The translations under genes were made by a program, and so were the position numbers. Source: Burkholderiales bacterium (GTDB lineage: Bacteria; Pseudomonadota; Gammaproteobacteria; Burkholderiales; JAEUOS01). From it: a DNA stretch of 51,594 bases. Every line of letters begins with the position of its first letter. The first letter of the stretch is position 1. Shown one piece after another: positions 17,139 to 23,889 of the stretch. The stretch covers positions 1 to 51,594 of the forward strand of contig CANJDH010000025.1 in the NCBI GenBank assembly GCA_947473125.1, in the 5' to 3' direction. The notes beneath the pieces were generated by a model. That model searched no databases and was not told the DNA's origin. It saw only the letters and a program-made list of their open reading frames with translations.

Positions 17139-17191
17139 TGTTCAATTATCTAGGTTGTTCATTAACATTGAACGACGAATATTATTGAACA
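17139..17191. promoter_or_regulatory. Composite four-half-site operator, distal copy (AbiE)
   Basis: Half-sites TGTTCA at 17139 and 17156, then inverted TGAACG at 17169 and TGAACA at 17186. The spacing between starts is 17, 13, 17, giving a symmetrical array about position 17165. It lies in an AT-rich stretch (about 16990-17276) with no gene. Confidence 0.75.
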
Positions 17192-17217
17192 AAAGTATTG
17201 CACTTTCTGGTTCGGAA

Positions 17218-17270
17218 TGTTCAAATTCAATCCATGTTCATTTTTTTTGAACAATGACAATTGTTGAACA
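17218..17270. promoter_or_regulatory. Composite four-half-site operator, proximal copy (AbiE)
   Basis: Half-sites TGTTCA at 17218 and 17235, then TGAACA at 17248 and 17265: the same 17-13-17 spacing as the copy at 17139-17191, with axes 79 bases apart. It ends six bases before the AbiEi start codon and overlaps a weak promoter candidate (TTGCAC 17198-17203, 17 bases, TCAAAT 17221-17226). Binding should repress the toxin-antitoxin operon. Confidence 0.75.
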
Positions 17271-17276
17271 CCAATC

Positions 17277-18311
17277 ATGCCTGACAAGAATGAAATTTTC
17301 GTGCTTGCAAAAACGGCCTGCAATGCTTTCATGCAATGGGCAGGGAAGCGGGCGCGCCTGCAGGTGCGCCCGGCCGGTGACACTGAAGCGCCGCCCACAT
17401 TGCTATTCAGGCCAAAGGGCGGGAAGGCAGACCGTTTTTACACTGCCATCGTAGTCCTTCAGGCTGACACTCCCGCCATCACCCCCTTGATTCGGGACTG
17501 GCATCGCAACCAAAAGGCTGACGAGAACAGGGTGCTGCTCGCGCCTTACATCCCCGCAGAGCAGGCCAAAAAACTTCGGGCTGCCGACATCCCATTTTTG
17601 GATACAGCTGGCAATGTTTACCTTGCCGAGACCGGCTTTTTTGCCTTGGTTGTGGGGTGCCCTCCACCGGCCGGCATGAAGATCGCGCCACCGACCCGTC
17701 CGCGCCAGTTGCTTAATCCCAAAGGGACGAAAGTGCTCTTCGTGCTGCTGGCACGGCCCGAATATCTCAATCGCCCATACCGGGATATTGCCGATGCCGC
17801 CGGCGTGGCTTTGGGGACAGTCAACGGTGTGATCGCCAACCTGAAACGAACCGGCTACCTGGTTGATCTTGGAAAAAATGGCAAGCAACTGCTTCAGCGC
17901 CCCGCACTGATCGAGAAATGGACGGCGGCGTATGCCGAACAACTGGTGCCGCGGCATGTCGTGCGGCGTTTTCGTGCCGAGACGCCGGATTGGTGGAAGA
18001 AGGCCAATCTCGGAGCGCACAACGCTCTGTGGGGCGGGGACGTGGCGGCCGATCGCATGACCGGTTATCTCAAGCCCGGCGAAATCACCGTCTACGCAAA
18101 AGGCATTCCGGCGACCTTGCTCAGAGAGCAGCGGATGCGGGCCGACCCTGCGGGCGATGTCGCCGTCGTTGAAATTTTCTGGAATTTTCCGCCAACCGAA
18201 ACGGAGGCCGATAGAGTGCCGCCGCTGCTCGTTTACGCAGATCTGATGGCGACGGGTGATCCGCGCGCCATCGAAACCGCTGGCCTGATCCATGAACGCT
18301 GCCTGGCCTGA
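17277..18311 (+). CDS. Type IV toxin-antitoxin system AbiEi-family antitoxin
   Basis: A 344-residue DNA-binding antitoxin of the AbiEi_2 type. Visible features are FLDTAGNVYLAETGFFALVVG, typical of the N-terminal region of these proteins, then a winged helix (about residues 155-205, RPYRDIADAAGVALGTVNGVIANLKRTGYL), and the C-terminal PPLLVYADLMATGDPRAIETAGLIHERCL that defines the family. AbiEi antitoxins neutralise the AbiEii nucleotidyltransferase without stable complex formation and repress their own operon by binding inverted repeats. The start codon directly follows the second composite operator with no ribosome site, so translation may be leaderless. Overlaps the toxin gene by 20 bases. 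Confidence 0.82.
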   Translation: MPDKNEIFVLAKTACNAFMQWAGKRARLQVRPAGDTEAPPTLLFRPKGGKADRFYTAIVVLQADTPAITPLIRDWHRNQKADENRVLLAPYIPAEQAKKLRAADIPFLDTAGNVYLAETGFFALVVGCPPPAGMKIAPPTRPRQLLNPKGTKVLFVLLARPEYLNRPYRDIADAAGVALGTVNGVIANLKRTGYLVDLGKNGKQLLQRPALIEKWTAAYAEQLVPRHVVRRFRAETPDWWKKANLGAHNALWGGDVAADRMTGYLKPGEITVYAKGIPATLLREQRMRADPAGDVAVVEIFWNFPPTETEADRVPPLLVYADLMATGDPRAIETAGLIHERCLA

Positions 18312-19161
18312 CCTCACAACCAAGCTTGACCCGGTTCATCGGCAGGCGCTGCGCATGGTGGCTCGCGCTGCGGCGTCAGTGGGGGTTGACTGGTTTCTGA
18401 TGGGCGCCATGGCGCGCGATTGGGTGTTCACCCATATCCACGGCATCGATACCCGGCGTGCCACGCGAGATGCCGACATCGGCATAGCGCTCAAGAACTG
18501 GGAGGAGTTCGAACAGATCAAGAACGGTCTTCTCGCAGAAGGTGAATTTGTGCAGGACGCGATCGTCCACCGCCTCAATCACCGCCGGTTGCAAGGCTTC
18601 CACATTGATCTCGTTCCATTCGGTGCATTGGGAGGAGACAAAGCAGAAATTGCGTGGCCTCCAAAGCACTATGACGTGATGAATGTCATCGGTTTCGAGG
18701 AGGCATTCCGTAGCGCAATGATGGTGATTGCGGACATTGACCTTCCCGTTAAAGTCGTATCGCCTGCCGGCCTCATGCTGCTGAAGCTATTTGCGTGGGA
18801 AGCCAGAAAGCGTGAATTTCCGCAAGACAAGGATGCGATGGACATTCGCCTGTTGCTGACCCATTACGAAAAAGTGGCTGGCCGCACGCTATGGGATGTC
18901 AAGGGACTGATGGAAGCAGAGGATCACGATCCTGACCGGGCCGCTACACGACTTCTGGGCCGTGACGTTTCGGAAATACTGTCTCCGGAAAGCCGTGTTT
19001 CGGTCTTGACGATACTGGACCGCGAGTTGGCTGGTGAGGAGATGGGCCTGCTTGTGCAACAACTGACCAGAAATGGATCCGCCCTAACCCATTTTGAACA
19101 AGGTGATTTTGGAGCGATGCGCCGACTGCTGGAAAGTTTTCGGGCCGGTCTGAGCGATTGA
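18292..19161 (+). CDS. Type IV toxin-antitoxin system AbiEii-family nucleotidyltransferase toxin
   Basis: A 289-residue protein of the AbiEii/AbiGii nucleotidyltransferase family. The polymerase-beta type active site is seen as GAMARD (38-43) and the acidic pair Asp60/Asp62 in TRDADIGI, with a third acidic residue at Asp106 in GFHIDLVPFG; MLLKLFAWEARKRE supplies the conserved Lys region. Characterised relatives block growth by adding nucleotides to tRNA or by binding GTP and act in phage exclusion. The frame starts inside the antitoxin gene, so both are co-translated. All motif residues appear intact, so the toxin is likely functional. Confidence 0.82.
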   Translation: MNAAWPDLTTKLDPVHRQALRMVARAAASVGVDWFLMGAMARDWVFTHIHGIDTRRATRDADIGIALKNWEEFEQIKNGLLAEGEFVQDAIVHRLNHRRLQGFHIDLVPFGALGGDKAEIAWPPKHYDVMNVIGFEEAFRSAMMVIADIDLPVKVVSPAGLMLLKLFAWEARKREFPQDKDAMDIRLLLTHYEKVAGRTLWDVKGLMEAEDHDPDRAATRLLGRDVSEILSPESRVSVLTILDRELAGEEMGLLVQQLTRNGSALTHFEQGDFGAMRRLLESFRAGLSD

Positions 19162-19263
19162 GACTTGAAAACCGCGATCGATTTGCGCGCATTTAACCAG
19201 AATTCAATCCGCACAGGCTGAAGAACCGCTCCCACCATGGCACACAGCCGGTTTGCTTCCAGA

Positions 19264-19287
19264 AATGGCTCCTGGCGCGGTTCCTGG
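19264..19287. repeat. REP-like repeat, right flank of the AbiE island
   Basis: Matches 16641-16664 in 23 of 24 positions, same orientation, with the core changed to GCTCCTGGCGC so the palindrome is broken. From 19162 to 19326 no gene is seen. Confidence 0.55.
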
Positions 19288-19326
19288 CGTATGTGCCTGG
19301 TCGCTCCGCTGTCTCGTGCGGACGTC

Positions 19327-19374
19327 TTGAGTCGGCTCGATCTGATGAAATTATGCTAGCATTGCATGCAATGC
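19327..19374 (+). promoter_or_regulatory. Promoter and operator of the FitAB-like pair
   Basis: TTGAGT (19327-19332) and TATGCT (19352-19357) form a weak promoter with 19-base spacing. Immediately downstream GCATTGCATGCAATGC (19359-19374) is a perfect 16-bp palindrome, a likely autoregulatory site for the antitoxin-toxin complex. Confidence 0.6.
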
Positions 19375-19406
19375 ATTCTTTTTTGGCGTCTTCAAGGAGT
19401 TTTGCC

Positions 19407-19655
19407 ATGACCACATTAACCGTTCGAAATATTGACCCCGTCATCAAAGACAAGCTGCGCATGGCAGCGGCCGCGCACGGCCGCTCGATGGAGGAAGAGG
19501 TGCGCACCATTCTGCGCAACGCGCTGGCACAGCCAATCGCCCCTGGCGGCTTGGGAAGCCGCATCCACGCGCGCTTTGCCGCCCTGGGTGGGGTGGATCT
19601 GGATGTACCCGAGCGAAACGAGCCGGCCCGCGCTGCAAGCTTTGATGCCGGGTGA
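19407..19655 (+). CDS. FitA-like ribbon-helix-helix antitoxin
   Basis: An 82-residue antitoxin. The start at 19407 follows AAGGAG. The N-terminus MTTLTVRNIDPVIKDKLRMAAAAHGRSMEEEVRTILRNAL is the Arc/MetJ-type DNA-binding fold of FitA/VapB antitoxins; the C-terminal third would wrap the PIN toxin. The stop lies three bases before the GTG start of the toxin. The pair probably represses itself through the palindrome at 19359-19374. Confidence 0.88.
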   Translation: MTTLTVRNIDPVIKDKLRMAAAAHGRSMEEEVRTILRNALAQPIAPGGLGSRIHARFAALGGVDLDVPERNEPARAASFDAG

Positions 19656-19658
19656 CAC

Positions 19659-20096
19659 GTGATTGTGCTGGACACCAACGTGGTGTCGGAAATCATGTGC
19701 GCCCGGCCTGAGCCGGCGGTATTGGCGTGGCTTGATGCACAGGCGCCGAGCGAGTTATGGCTGACGGCAGTGGGCGCAGCCGAGTTGATGTTTGGTGTTG
19801 CGCGATTGGAGGATGGCGCTCGCAAACGACAACTTGCGCGCTCTGTGTGGGCGATGCTCGAAACTGATTTTGCTGGCCAGGTTTTGCCGTTCGACCTTGC
19901 GGCGGCGTCGGTCTATGCGCAACTGGTGGCGCAACGCGAACGCATGGGCCAACCGATTGCCATGGCAGACGCTCAAATAGCTTCCGTGTGTCTTGCACAC
20001 GGTGCAACCTTGGCCACGCGCAATCAAAAGCACTTTGACGGACTTGGGCTGACGATTATCAATCCGTGGGGCGGTGTCGCGGTGTCAGGCCGCTGA
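19659..20096 (+). CDS. FitB/VapC-like PIN-domain toxin
   Basis: A 145-residue PIN-domain ribonuclease. The acidic metal-binding residues are present: Asp5 (VLDTNVVSE), Glu42 (AAELMFG) and Asp104 (AMADAQIAS), with TRNQKHFDGLGLTIINPW as the characteristic FitB C-terminus. PIN toxins cleave RNA, often tRNA or rRNA, when the antitoxin is lost. The gene starts with GTG three bases after the antitoxin stop. It is convergent with the LacI-family gene 20 bases away. Confidence 0.9.
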   Translation: MIVLDTNVVSEIMCARPEPAVLAWLDAQAPSELWLTAVGAAELMFGVARLEDGARKRQLARSVWAMLETDFAGQVLPFDLAAASVYAQLVAQRERMGQPIAMADAQIASVCLAHGATLATRNQKHFDGLGLTIINPWGGVAVSGR

Positions 20097-20116
20097 GCCG
20101 CAGGCAAAAAACACTC

Positions 20117-21211
20117 TCAAACGCTGGCGCGCTCGACGATGGAAAACCCGATGTCGCGCACTTTCGGCCCCGCATGTGTCCCTGTGCTGCGTTCAATCAG
20201 GCAGCGCGCTGCTTCGCGGCCAATCGCGGTGCCGTCGATGCGTACTGTCGTCAGCGCCGGATGAATATGCGCGGCAAAGGCGAGGTCGCCGAAACCGTGC
20301 ACTGCCAGATCTTGCGTTACACGCAATCCTCGCGCGTGTGCTTCGGTGATCACGCCGTGCGCGAGCACGTCGGAGCTGCACCAGATCGCGTCGATGTCAG
20401 GATACTGCGCCAACAGGCCAGTCAGTGCTGCGCGCCCGCCGGCGAGCGTGCTCGGTGCGGGTACGGTCCAGACCGGGATGTGATGTTCTGTGGTGGTTTT
20501 GGTGCCAGCGGTCAACGTGCGCCAGCGCGCCTCGAACCCGCTACGGCGCAAACCCGCGCGATGGTCATCCGCAGTCACGATCGCGCAGCGCCGGTAACCC
20601 TTGCTGTACAGGTGCGCGGCCACTTCCGCACCCACCTTCTCGTGCGAAAAACCGACCAGCATGTCGATTGGATTCGACGTCAGGTCCCAGGTCTCGACCA
20701 CCGGAATGCCGGAGGCCAGCAGGCGCCGCCGCCCCTCGGGCGAGCGCATCACGCCGGTGAGTACGATGCCGTCCGGGCGCCGCCCGATGATCGCGTCGAG
20801 CAGCGCATCCTCGCGCGAATCACGGTAGCCCGATTGACCCAGCATCAACTGAAACCCGGCGCCGGCCAACTCGTCGGTCAGCGCCTGGATGGTTTCCATG
20901 AACACCGAGCCGGCGATCGCCGGCACCACGGCCGCGACCAGGCGGCTGCGGTTCGACGCGAGGCCGCCCGCCAGCAGGTTGGGCACGTAGCCGGTGCGGG
21001 TGACTGCGGCGCGAATCTTCTCCAACGCTTCGGCAGACACTTTTTCGGGAGTGTTGAGCGCGCGCGAGGCGGTGATTACCGATACGCCGGCCAGCGTGGC
21101 GACATCGCGCAGCGTAATGCCGCCGGATTTGCGGCGCGCCGCGCGCGGCGGCGGAGCGGCGGTTCTCGCCGTCCGTGCGGCGGGTCTTGTCGGTGCTGGC
21201 TTGCGGCGCAT
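20117..21211 (-). CDS. LacI/GalR-family transcriptional regulator
   Basis: A 364-residue repressor. After a basic 30-residue lead the DNA-binding helix-turn-helix reads ITLRDVATLAGVSVITASRALN (about residues 32-53), followed by a periplasmic-binding-protein-like effector domain to the C-terminus. Start at 21211 is chosen since the residues upstream do not resemble the family; an ATG at 21235 is possible. The sequence at 21216-21233 matches 15 of 18 bases of the perfect palindrome in front of the sugar-acid operon (16488-16507), so this protein probably represses that operon and itself. The effector is likely a sugar acid or lactone. Confidence 0.88.
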   Translation of the reverse strand: MRRKPAPTRPAARTARTAAPPPRAARRKSGGITLRDVATLAGVSVITASRALNTPEKVSAEALEKIRAAVTRTGYVPNLLAGGLASNRSRLVAAVVPAIAGSVFMETIQALTDELAGAGFQLMLGQSGYRDSREDALLDAIIGRRPDGIVLTGVMRSPEGRRRLLASGIPVVETWDLTSNPIDMLVGFSHEKVGAEVAAHLYSKGYRRCAIVTADDHRAGLRRSGFEARWRTLTAGTKTTTEHHIPVWTVPAPSTLAGGRAALTGLLAQYPDIDAIWCSSDVLAHGVITEAHARGLRVTQDLAVHGFGDLAFAAHIHPALTTVRIDGTAIGREAARCLIERSTGTHAGPKVRDIGFSIVERASV

Positions 21212-21215
21212 CCGC

Positions 21216-21233
21216 AATGTTACCGCTAACGTC
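21216..21233. promoter_or_regulatory. LacI-type operator at the regulator's own start
   Basis: AATGTTACCGCTAACGTC, an imperfect palindrome matching 15 of 18 bases of the operator at 16488-16507. It overlaps the interval between the two candidate start codons of the LacI-family gene, so it likely gives autorepression. Confidence 0.6.
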
Positions 21234-21254
21234 ATGCGCGCGGCGCAATACATC

Positions 21255-21629
21255 TCAGCGGCTGCGCGCCGCCTTGACGAAAGCATGCGAGGCCTGGAAC
21301 AGTTCGAGGTCCTGCGCATACTCGGCTGCGTCGGCGCGGTTGATCTGGATCCACTCTCTGGTGCCGGACACACCGCCCGAATTGAAGTGGCTCACGTTGG
21401 CGCGCGAGAACTGCAATTCATCAGCGGTCTTGGCCGGTAGGCGCAGGCCGACGCCGTCGCCGCTGATGCAGGCGAACATTTTGTCACCGACAAAATAGGC
21501 ATCCAGTGCGCTTATTTTCTTGCCAACGGTGCCGGGCAGCTTCAGCAGCAGTGCGTCGATCACGGATTTTCGGGTGGGCTCGGGGGCGGCGGTTTTCATG
21601 GATGTGGTCGGTTGGAGTGAGGCATCCAT
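21255..21629 (-). CDS. TfoX N-terminal-domain-like small protein
   Basis: A protein of about 124 residues; the start could be the Met at 21629 or at 21599, neither with a clear ribosome site. The segment VGKKISALDAYFVGDKMFACISGDGVGLRLP resembles the TfoX/Sxy N-terminal fold (MFGxxxxFVxGKMFAxVxxDGxxLRL), and GTREWIQINRADAAEYAQDLELF is in keeping with small YjbR/TfoX-like proteins. These stand-alone domains have no established function outside competence regulators. Divergent from the ArsR-like gene at 21723. Confidence 0.55.
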   Translation of the reverse strand: MDASLQPTTSMKTAAPEPTRKSVIDALLLKLPGTVGKKISALDAYFVGDKMFACISGDGVGLRLPAKTADELQFSRANVSHFNSGGVSGTREWIQINRADAAEYAQDLELFQASHAFVKAARSR

Positions 21630-21686
21630 TGTGCGACGGCTTTGCGGATTGCAGAATCCTTCCGAACCGATTGTTTTCAATAAGGC

Positions 21687-21715
21687 CTGACATCGCCTTA
21701 ATCCTCTTTTATATT
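21687..21715 (+). promoter_or_regulatory. Promoter of the ArsR-like gene
   Basis: CTGACA (21687-21692), 17 bases, TATATT (21710-21715). A short inverted repeat TTCAA, eight bases, TTGAA (21714-21731) overlaps the -10 box and may be the autoregulatory site. Confidence 0.55.
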
Positions 21716-21722
21716 CAACCGT

Positions 21723-22104
21723 TTGATTGAACGTAAAACTCCCTCCAAATCCTCCCACGCCTCGGGCCGGCTCGACGCCGCCTTCATTGCAATGGCCGAC
21801 CCGACACGGCGCGCCATCGTCGCGCGCCTTGCCCTGGCCCACGCTCGCATGACCGAGATCGCCGGCGATTTGTCGGTGTCGCTCAACGCCGTCTCCAAGC
21901 ACATCAAGATGCTCGAGTGCACCGAGCTGCTGCGGCCCACGGGTGCAGGGCCGCGACCACAACCTTTCACTCAACGCCGATGCGATGGCCGATTCCGCCG
22001 AGTGGATCGAGTATTACCGCCAGTTTTGGGAAGACCGTCTGGCATCCCTTGAAAAAGTTGTCATCAACCAGCGCAATAGCGCAAGGAAAGGAAAACCCAA
22101 ATGA
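21723..22104 (+). pseudogene. ArsR-family regulator, frameshifted
   Basis: The first frame encodes a normal ArsR winged helix (AAFIAMADPTRRAIVARLALAHARMTEIAGDLSVSLNAVSKHIKMLE, about residues 19-64). At about 21935-21940 the frame is lost. The expected C-terminal part, GRDHNLSLNADAMADSAEWIEYYRQFWEDRLASLEKVV, continues in the next frame to a TGA at 22102-22104. Removing one C from CCC near 21936 restores LLRPRVQGRDHNLSL, the usual family reading, so this is a one-base insertion. It could be true decay or a sequence error. The start may be TTG 21723 or ATG 21792. Confidence 0.75.
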
Positions 22105-22139
22105 CCGGAGTTGCCAGTGTTCCTACCCCTTTCGATTGA
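22101..22139 (+). pseudogene. Possible remnant of an SRPBCC/AHSA1 gene start
   Basis: ATGA overlap with the ArsR end, then 12 codons (MTGVASVPTPFD) before a stop. ArsR genes of this type are commonly followed by an AHSA1/SRPBCC gene in exactly this overlapping position. No further SRPBCC sequence is recognised; 22140-22239 holds nothing I can name. Confidence 0.35.
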
Positions 22140-22239
22140 CCGCGCGGATCGCGTTGCCGAAGTCGGGGTGGATGGTGTCGACGCAGTTGTCAAGTCGAGA
22201 GGTCGCGCTGGCGTATTGGCGACTCCACGCTTCGATTCT

Positions 22240-22914
22240 TCAAATCCGATTGCTGAGTCCCAGCATCCGCGTCAGCATTAGGCGAATCGTCGAGCGGGAA
22301 TTGGCCGCGCTCGTGCCGTAATTCCGGCGCAGGTTGTCCCAGCACTCGCTTTCCGTGGTGACGGCGATTGCGTTAAGGAGCAATTTCCCCCGGCCCTTGC
22401 CGGCTGCACGCAACTCCGGCGCGAACATGATAGCTACCTCGTTCCTCAATTGGAGGCGCACTGCCCGACGGCGGGCGTGTACCGATTGCGGCAGTGGCTC
22501 CATGGCGGCCGCCGACCGCCGGTAGGCCACTAGCTTTTCCAGCAGCGGAATCCGCAGGTCGAGGAAACGGTCGATCCGTTCCTCGAGTCCGCCATCAGGC
22601 GTTGCGGTGATGGCATTTTTCAACAGTCGACCATTGATGTCGTCCATTACCGCAAGAGTCAATAACTCCTGCCGGGGGAAATGAACAAACAGGGACCGCA
22701 GCGATACACCCGCTCTTGCCACAATAGCGGCTGCAGGCGCACGAGCTTCACCGGCCTCCTGCAAGGAAATTACCGCGTCGATAATTGCCTGGCGCGTTCT
22801 AGAGGTTCGCTCGCGCCTGCCATCGAGTTTTGGTTGCTCCTCTGTTCCAGTCCCGGTTCGCGAGGTGCCGGCTCCCCTGCGGGTCTCGCCTTCAAGAATT
22901 CTTGCCACCAACAA
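22240..22914 (-). CDS. TetR-family transcriptional regulator
   Basis: A 224-residue regulator. After a polar N-terminal tail, the TetR DNA-binding domain spans about residues 36-82 (RTRQAIIDAVISLQEAGEARAPAAAIVARAGVSLRSLFVHFPRQELL). The remaining all-helical part would bind a ligand, in this context probably an acyl-CoA or an aromatic acid. It is divergent from the CoA catabolic operon starting at 23118, and the inverted repeat at 23021-23045 in the shared gap is the obvious target. The N-terminal start could be later; a start nearer residue 30 would also give a complete domain. Confidence 0.8.
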   Translation of the reverse strand: MLVARILEGETRRGAGTSRTGTGTEEQPKLDGRRERTSRTRQAIIDAVISLQEAGEARAPAAAIVARAGVSLRSLFVHFPRQELLTLAVMDDINGRLLKNAITATPDGGLEERIDRFLDLRIPLLEKLVAYRRSAAAMEPLPQSVHARRRAVRLQLRNEVAIMFAPELRAAGKGRGKLLLNAIAVTTESECWDNLRRNYGTSAANSRSTIRLMLTRMLGLSNRI

Positions 22915-23020
22915 GTGCTCCTATGAGAGTTTGACCAATTCTAATACGGCCTCTGGCTCGAGCACTGGAATCGCATGCCGATTCGTGGCGTTTGCGGTGC
23001 AGCATGCAATGCATAAGGTG

Positions 23021-23053
23021 ATATTTGCATTATTGGTGCAAATATACTAATCT
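23021..23053 (+). promoter_or_regulatory. Promoter and candidate TetR operator
   Basis: ATATTTGCA (23021-23029), seven bases, TGCAAATAT (23037-23045) is a perfect 9-bp inverted repeat. It overlaps a promoter TTGCAT (23025-23030), 17 bases, TAATCT (23048-23053) reading into the enoyl-CoA hydratase gene. The AT content stands out from the surroundings. Confidence 0.65.
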
Positions 23054-23117
23054 GAATGTGAGGTCAATTGACGTCAAGCGGTGCCGATTGCATTTCTCAC
23101 TAAGGAGTATCTCGACA

Positions 23118-23870
23118 ATGCCGACCTTTAACACCCTGAAATTCGAGAAACGCGGGGCCATCGCGTTGATTACCCTGGACCGGCCGGAACAGAAGAACTC
23201 ATTCAATCCGGAGATGACTGTCGAGCTCGGTAGGGTCTGGGAAGACATCAAATTCGACGATGCGATTTCCGTTACGGTCCTCACGGGAAGCGGCGAGAAG
23301 TACTTCTGTACCGGCGCCGATTTCAGCGACTACGACAAGGGCGCGGTCAAGTCGAAGTACGCAACACGCGATGAGGGAATCCGCACACTGACTTCGAAAC
23401 ACGTCCAATGCTGGAAACCCGTGATCACCGCCGTGAACGGAATGGTCGTGGGCGGTGGTTTTCATTTCATCACGGCCGGGGACATCAACATCGCGACCGA
23501 GAACGCCACGTTCTTCGACACTCATGTCGAGATCGGCCTGCTGCCGGTTTTTGAGCCGATCGAGTTGATGCTGCGCATGCCCCGGGAAGCCGTGTCGCGC
23601 ATGTTCCTGATGGGACGCAAGGAAAGGATGTCGGCAAAACGCGCACTCGAACTCGGACTGATTTCCGAAGTCGTCGCCCCCGGCCAGCTCATGGACCGCG
23701 CAATGGAGCTTGCGCAACACCTGGCCGGGCGCGACCTGCGCGTGTTGATGGCTACCGTCGAACTCATCCATAAGAGCAGGGAACTGGGTGCCCGGCAGGC
23801 CATACTTCAGGGCCTGCAGCTCAGGGAGCTCGCCGGTTGGTCGGTTACCAGTCGTTTGCTAGAAAAATAG
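23118..23870 (+). CDS. Enoyl-CoA hydratase/isomerase family protein
   Basis: A 250-residue crotonase-fold enzyme acting on a CoA thioester. Start at 23118 follows TAAGGAG. The N-terminal VALITLDRPEQ-type strand (IALITLDRPEQKNSF) and both oxyanion-hole segments, FCTGADFSD and VNGMVVGGGFHF, are present, as is a candidate catalytic Glu in DTHVEIGLLP. First gene of the TetR-associated operon; it may hydrate or open the ring of the product of the PaaA-like oxygenase encoded downstream, by analogy with PaaG or PaaF, but this is inference. Confidence 0.88.
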   Translation: MPTFNTLKFEKRGAIALITLDRPEQKNSFNPEMTVELGRVWEDIKFDDAISVTVLTGSGEKYFCTGADFSDYDKGAVKSKYATRDEGIRTLTSKHVQCWKPVITAVNGMVVGGGFHFITAGDINIATENATFFDTHVEIGLLPVFEPIELMLRMPREAVSRMFLMGRKERMSAKRALELGLISEVVAPGQLMDRAMELAQHLAGRDLRVLMATVELIHKSRELGARQAILQGLQLRELAGWSVTSRLLEK

Positions 23871-23889
23871 ACCACGCCGCGCCATCGGG

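Noticed and set aside
17041-17250. A 69-codon frame in the AT-rich gap before AbiEi
   Set aside because: It overlaps both composite operators, has no ribosome site and has no recognisable similarity.
16641-19287. Composite transposon or integron carrying the AbiE pair
   Set aside because: No transposase, integrase or terminal inverted repeat is seen; the flanking direct repeats resemble the REP-like family found elsewhere in the window.
21930-21945. Programmed frameshift in the ArsR gene
   Set aside because: No slippery heptamer, stimulatory structure or internal ribosome site is visible; a one-base insertion explains it more simply.
23005-23015. Second copy of the FitAB operator (GCATGCAATGCAT) near the TetR operator
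   Set aside because: Thirteen bases match one side of the 19359 site but the palindrome is incomplete; probably chance or a minor half-site.
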